Shown piece after piece: positions 61,556 through 64,000 of a DNA stretch of 64,000 bases. How positions within the stretch are numbered: position 1 is the stretch's first letter; the number at the start of each line of letters is the position of its first letter. Source of the DNA: Oscillospiraceae bacterium (GTDB lineage: Bacteria > Bacillota > Clostridia > Oscillospirales > Oscillospiraceae); assembly GCA_017519975.1 (NCBI GenBank), contig JAFWRM010000042.1, forward strand, positions 1-64,000. Reading direction: 5' to 3'. The notes beneath the pieces were generated by a model that saw nothing but the letters and a program-made list of their open reading frames with translations, had not been told where the DNA came from and did no database searches. A program made the translations under genes and the position numbers.

Positions 61556-61597
61556 CCGTGACAGCAGCACGGCAGAGAGGAAGGAAAGAGGAGAAAT

Positions 61598-63082
61598 ATG
61601 TTCGTAGAAACCATCACTAAGATCAATGACGCCGTTAACGGCGTCGTCTGGGGCTGGCCTGCTCTGATCCTGCTGGGCATTACCGGCGTGATCATGACCA
61701 TTCTGACCAGGTTTTTCCAGATCGGCCGCATCGGGCACTGGTTCAAAAACACCCTGGGTGCCATCTTCAGGGAGCGCCACGTCACCGCTCATACGGGAAA
61801 CAAGACCATCAGCCAGTTCCAGTCTCTGTGTACGGCCCTCGCGGCAACGGTAGGCACCGGCAACATCGTCGGCGTAGCCGGGGCCATCGCCACCGGCGGT
61901 CCCGGCGCTGTGTTCTGGATGTGGATCATCGCCTTCTTCGGAATGATGACCAACTTCTCCGAGAACGTACTTGGCATCCTTTACCGCCGCAAGGGCAAAG
62001 ATGGCGAATGGCACGGCGGCGCCATGTATTACCTGAAGGACGGTCTCGGCGGAAAAAAACACTGCAGAACGCTCGGCGCCGTTCTGGCCGTTCTGTTCTC
62101 CATTTTCTGTGTGCTTGCTTCCTTCGGCATAGGCAACATGAGCCAGGTCAACTCTATGGTAGCTAACGTCAACACCGCCTTCGGCGTACCCGTGTGGATC
62201 ACCGGCATCGTTCTGGCCGTCGCCGTCGGCGCCGTCATCATCGGCGGTCTCAAGCGCATCGCCACCGTCACGGAAAAGCTCGTTCCCTTCATGGTCATTC
62301 TCTATCTTGTTGGCGCTCTGGTGATCATCTGCATCCACATCACATCCATTCCCGCCATTTTCGTCTCCATTTTCAAAGGTGCGTTCACTCTTCGCGCCGG
62401 GGTCGGCGGTGCGGTCGGCGCCGGCATTGCCCAAGCCATGAAAATGGGCTTCAAGCGCGGCGTGTTCTCCAATGAAGCCGGTCTTGGCTCCTCCGTCATG
62501 GTTCACTCCAGTTCCAACGTGAAGGAACCTGTCCGTCAAGGCATGTGGGGCATTTTCGAAGTGTTCGCGGACACCATCATCGTGTGCACCATTACCGCTC
62601 TGGTCCTGCTGGGTTCCGACGCCGTCGATCTTGCCACCGGAATGCTCACCCCCGTCGGAGAAGCCGTCGGTTCCAGTTCTCTCATGGCGTATTCGTTCTC
62701 CCAGGTCTTCGGCGTGTTCGGTTCCGGCTTTGTAGCCATTGCCATTCTGCTGTTTGCCTATTCCACCGTTCTCGGATGGACTCATTACGGAACCACCGCC
62801 ATCCGTTACCTGCTCGGTGAGAAATCCGTTCTCCCCTATCGGATCATTTTCATCGCCATCGTGATCGCCGGTTCCGTTATGAAGGCACAGCTGGCGTGGG
62901 ATATTTCCGATACGTTCAACGGGCTCATGATGATCCCCAACCTGATCGGCGTTCTTGCCCTGTCGCCGCTGGTATTCCGGGCAACCAAAAACTACGTGGA
63001 CCGTACCTTCCACGGAAAGGACGTCGCTCCGATCTATTCCGCCATCCCCGAAATCCAAAAGGAACAGGAAGAGGCAGAATGA
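61598..63082 (+). CDS. sodium:alanine/glycine symporter (AGCS family)
   Basis: A 494-residue Na-coupled amino acid transporter with about 11 transmembrane helices. The AGCS signature region is TALAATVGTGNIVGVAGAIATGGPGAVFWMW in parts. MKMGFKRGVFSNEAGLGSSVMVH and FAYSTVLGWTHYG are also typical. It imports alanine or glycine. AGGAG lies 5-6 nt before the ATG. Expression is controlled by the glycine riboswitch immediately upstream, which points to glycine as substrate or as the sensed pool. A terminator follows. Confidence 0.95.
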   Translation: MFVETITKINDAVNGVVWGWPALILLGITGVIMTILTRFFQIGRIGHWFKNTLGAIFRERHVTAHTGNKTISQFQSLCTALAATVGTGNIVGVAGAIATGGPGAVFWMWIIAFFGMMTNFSENVLGILYRRKGKDGEWHGGAMYYLKDGLGGKKHCRTLGAVLAVLFSIFCVLASFGIGNMSQVNSMVANVNTAFGVPVWITGIVLAVAVGAVIIGGLKRIATVTEKLVPFMVILYLVGALVIICIHITSIPAIFVSIFKGAFTLRAGVGGAVGAGIAQAMKMGFKRGVFSNEAGLGSSVMVHSSSNVKEPVRQGMWGIFEVFADTIIVCTITALVLLGSDAVDLATGMLTPVGEAVGSSSLMAYSFSQVFGVFGSGFVAIAILLFAYSTVLGWTHYGTTAIRYLLGEKSVLPYRIIFIAIVIAGSVMKAQLAWDISDTFNGLMMIPNLIGVLALSPLVFRATKNYVDRTFHGKDVAPIYSAIPEIQKEQEEAE

Positions 63083-63105
63083 CCTTCTGAACGCTCTGTC
63101 ATCAG

Positions 63106-63145
63106 CAGCGCATGCCGTATATCGGCATGCGCTGTTCTTTTTTTC
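63106..63145 (+). terminator. intrinsic terminator of symporter gene
   Basis: CAGCGCATGCCG (63106-63117) pairs with CGGCATGCGCTG (63123-63134), followed by a run of T residues. Confidence 0.93.
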
Positions 63146-63194
63146 AATATTTCAAATAATCTGATGATCTTTACAAACTGATGCGTCGTCACAC

Positions 63195-63223
63195 TTGACT
63201 TAATATTATCAATTTGATAAACT
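63195..63223 (+). promoter_or_regulatory. acpP-fabK promoter
   Basis: TTGACT (63195-63200), 17-nt spacer, TAAACT (63218-63223), giving a leader of about 75 nt. The spacer holds the palindrome described separately. Downstream in the leader GTCACG (63255-63260) can pair with CGTGAC (63272-63277). Confidence 0.7.
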
Positions 63224-63240
63224 AATCCAGCAGATTAGTT
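63206..63240. repeat. two adjoining inverted repeats over acpP promoter (candidate operator)
   Basis: TTATCAA-T-TTGATAA (63206-63220) lies between -35 and -10. AACTAATC (63220-63227) and GATTAGTT (63233-63240), 5 nt apart, span the -10 and the likely start. Such positions suit a repressor of fatty acid synthesis (FabT or FapR role), although neither repeat matches those operators exactly. Confidence 0.55.
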
Positions 63241-63303
63241 GTAAGGACCTGCCGGTCACGATGAACTATAACGTGACACAATACACATTGGGAGGATTTT
63301 ATC

Positions 63304-63528
63304 ATGACTTTTGAAAAGATCGCCGCACTGATCGCTGACAGGACAGACACTCCGCTGGAAAACATTACCCGTGACACCACCTTTGAAGAAGTTGGCATCG
63401 ATTCTTTGGACACGGTAGAGCTTCTCATGGAGCTGGAGGATGACCTGGGCGTGGAGATCGAACTGGAAGAGAAAGTCGCCACGGTAGGCGAGTTCGTCGA
63501 TTTTGTCGACAGCAAGATCAAAGGCTGA
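63304..63528 (+). CDS. acpP: acyl carrier protein
   Basis: A 74-residue acidic ACP that carries growing acyl chains. The phosphopantetheine serine is in GIDSLDTVELLMELEDD. The four-helix layout and length are standard. GGGAGG lies about 8 nt before the ATG. It is the first gene after the promoter and is followed 9 nt later by fabK. Confidence 0.97.
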   Translation: MTFEKIAALIADRTDTPLENITRDTTFEEVGIDSLDTVELLMELEDDLGVEIELEEKVATVGEFVDFVDSKIKG

Positions 63529-63537
63529 TTTCCGGCT

Positions 63538-64000
63538 ATGATTCAGTCACCCTTATGTGATCTCCTAGGGATCCGGTACCCTCTGTTCCAGGGGGGGATG
63601 GCCTGGATTGCGGACGGCCGTCTGGCCGCCGCAGTCTCAGAAGCCGGTGCGCTTGGGATCGTAGCCGCCGGAAATGCGCCGGCCGATTATGTGCGCGATC
63701 AGATCCGCATCGCACGCTCCCTTACCAATAAGCCCTTTGGCCTGAACATCATGCTCATGAGTCCCTTTGCCGACGACGTAGCCCGCGTCGCAGCGGAAGA
63801 AAAGGTAGCCGTCATTACGACCGGTGCCGGCAATCCGTCCAAGTACATGGACAGCTGGCTTTCTGCCGGAAGCAAGGTCATCCCCGTGGTCGCCTCCGTT
63901 GGGATGGCAAAGCTGATGACGAGGGTCGGCGCTTCGGCCGTTATCGCCGAGGGCGGTGAGAGCGGCGGGCATGTAGGCGAGCTGACCACTATGGTTCTGG
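63538..64000 (+). CDS. fabK: enoyl-ACP reductase FabK, 3' end cut by window edge
   Basis: Translation from ATG 63538 gives 154 residues without a stop. FabK is the FMN-dependent trans-2-enoyl-ACP reductase of fatty acid elongation. The start of the family fold is clear: IRYPLFQGGMAWIAD, EAGALGIVAAGNAP, NKPFGLNIMLMSP, AVITTGAGNPSKYM, then GGESGGHVGELTTM at the edge. The related nitronate monooxygenases share the fold, but the ACP next to it and GGMAWIA favour FabK. The Shine-Dalgarno is weak, so it may be coupled to acpP. About half of the protein lies beyond the window. Confidence 0.93.
   Translation, partial: MIQSPLCDLLGIRYPLFQGGMAWIADGRLAAAVSEAGALGIVAAGNAPADYVRDQIRIARSLTNKPFGLNIMLMSPFADDVARVAAEEKVAVITTGAGNPSKYMDSWLSAGSKVIPVVASVGMAKLMTRVGASAVIAEGGESGGHVGELTTMVL

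Noticed and set aside
61481..63058. 525-residue minus-strand open frame
   Set aside because: Antisense to the AGCS symporter. The glycine riboswitch, Shine-Dalgarno and terminator support the plus-strand gene.

Overview
This window looks like part of the chromosome of a moderately high-GC anaerobic Bacillota, most likely class Clostridia. The support is gene content and order: an IspH-ribosomal protein S1 fusion downstream of cmk, a cdaA-cdaR pair, RemA, a GerW/YtfJ-type protein, FabK next to acyl carrier protein, an L10 leader, a glycine riboswitch and DUF1292/DUF2284/DUF5685 proteins. I cannot assign a genus from the sequence alone. I see no phage, IS element, CRISPR array or rRNA. Almost every gene is dense, housekeeping and intact.

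Layout. 1-2.8 kb: metK (cut by the left edge) diverges from a citrate synthase gene, which is followed by a small coupled orphan ORF. 2.8-4.6 kb: rplJ-rplL with an L10 leader on the minus strand; divergently, tRNA-Val(GAC) and trmL. 4.6-16.2 kb (minus): a Firmicutes translation/cell-growth cluster, remA-gmk-rpoZ-priA-def-fmt-rsmB-rlmN-prpC-pknB-rsgA, preceded by yicC. 16.2-20.3 kb (minus): cdaA-cdaR (c-di-AMP synthesis), then DUF5685, a Cys-tailed J-domain protein and a small membrane protein, all overlapping. 20.4-24.4 kb: a secreted CHAP protein, a MATE transporter, a YcxB-like protein, ispF and ispD. 24.4-39.9 kb (minus): a long head-to-tail run tig-clpP-clpX-lon-ysxC-M50 protease-scpA-scpB-DUF2953-ytfJ-rluB-rpiR-flavoprotein-cmk-ispH/rpsA, with internal promoters at clpP and rpiR. 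40-45.2 kb: rplS, then lepB-rbgA-rnhB-yraN-thrC-metallophosphoesterase. 45.4-56.3 kb: a plus-strand rhomboid-like gene, then minus-strand purine salvage genes, a class A PBP, a PrsA-like foldase, hom-DUF2284-DUF1292, mrp and a LysR regulator. 56.4-64 kb: putP diverging from lysR, a MATE transporter with a coupled cohesin-like surface protein, a TIGR04076 protein, a glycine-riboswitch-controlled amino acid symporter, and acpP-fabK at the right edge.

Together the genes cover protein quality control (tig, clpPX, lon, PrsA-like), translation and ribosome assembly (rplJL, rplS, rbgA, rsgA, rlmN, rsmB), isoprenoid synthesis (ispD, ispF, ispH), envelope homeostasis (pknB/prpC, cdaA/cdaR, PBP, CHAP) and osmolyte or amino acid transport.

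I found no clear new defence or mobile system. The items most worth a second look are regulatory: a single-aptamer glycine riboswitch with a folded 5' domain; a foldase promoter inside the upstream unit's hairpin, followed by a leader of about 276 nt; a palindrome in the acpP promoter spacer; a tRNA terminator that trmL seems to need read-through to cross; and a recurrent extended -10 motif. The uncharacterised Cys-rich DUF5685/J-domain/membrane module beside the c-di-AMP genes is the best candidate for an undescribed functional unit.
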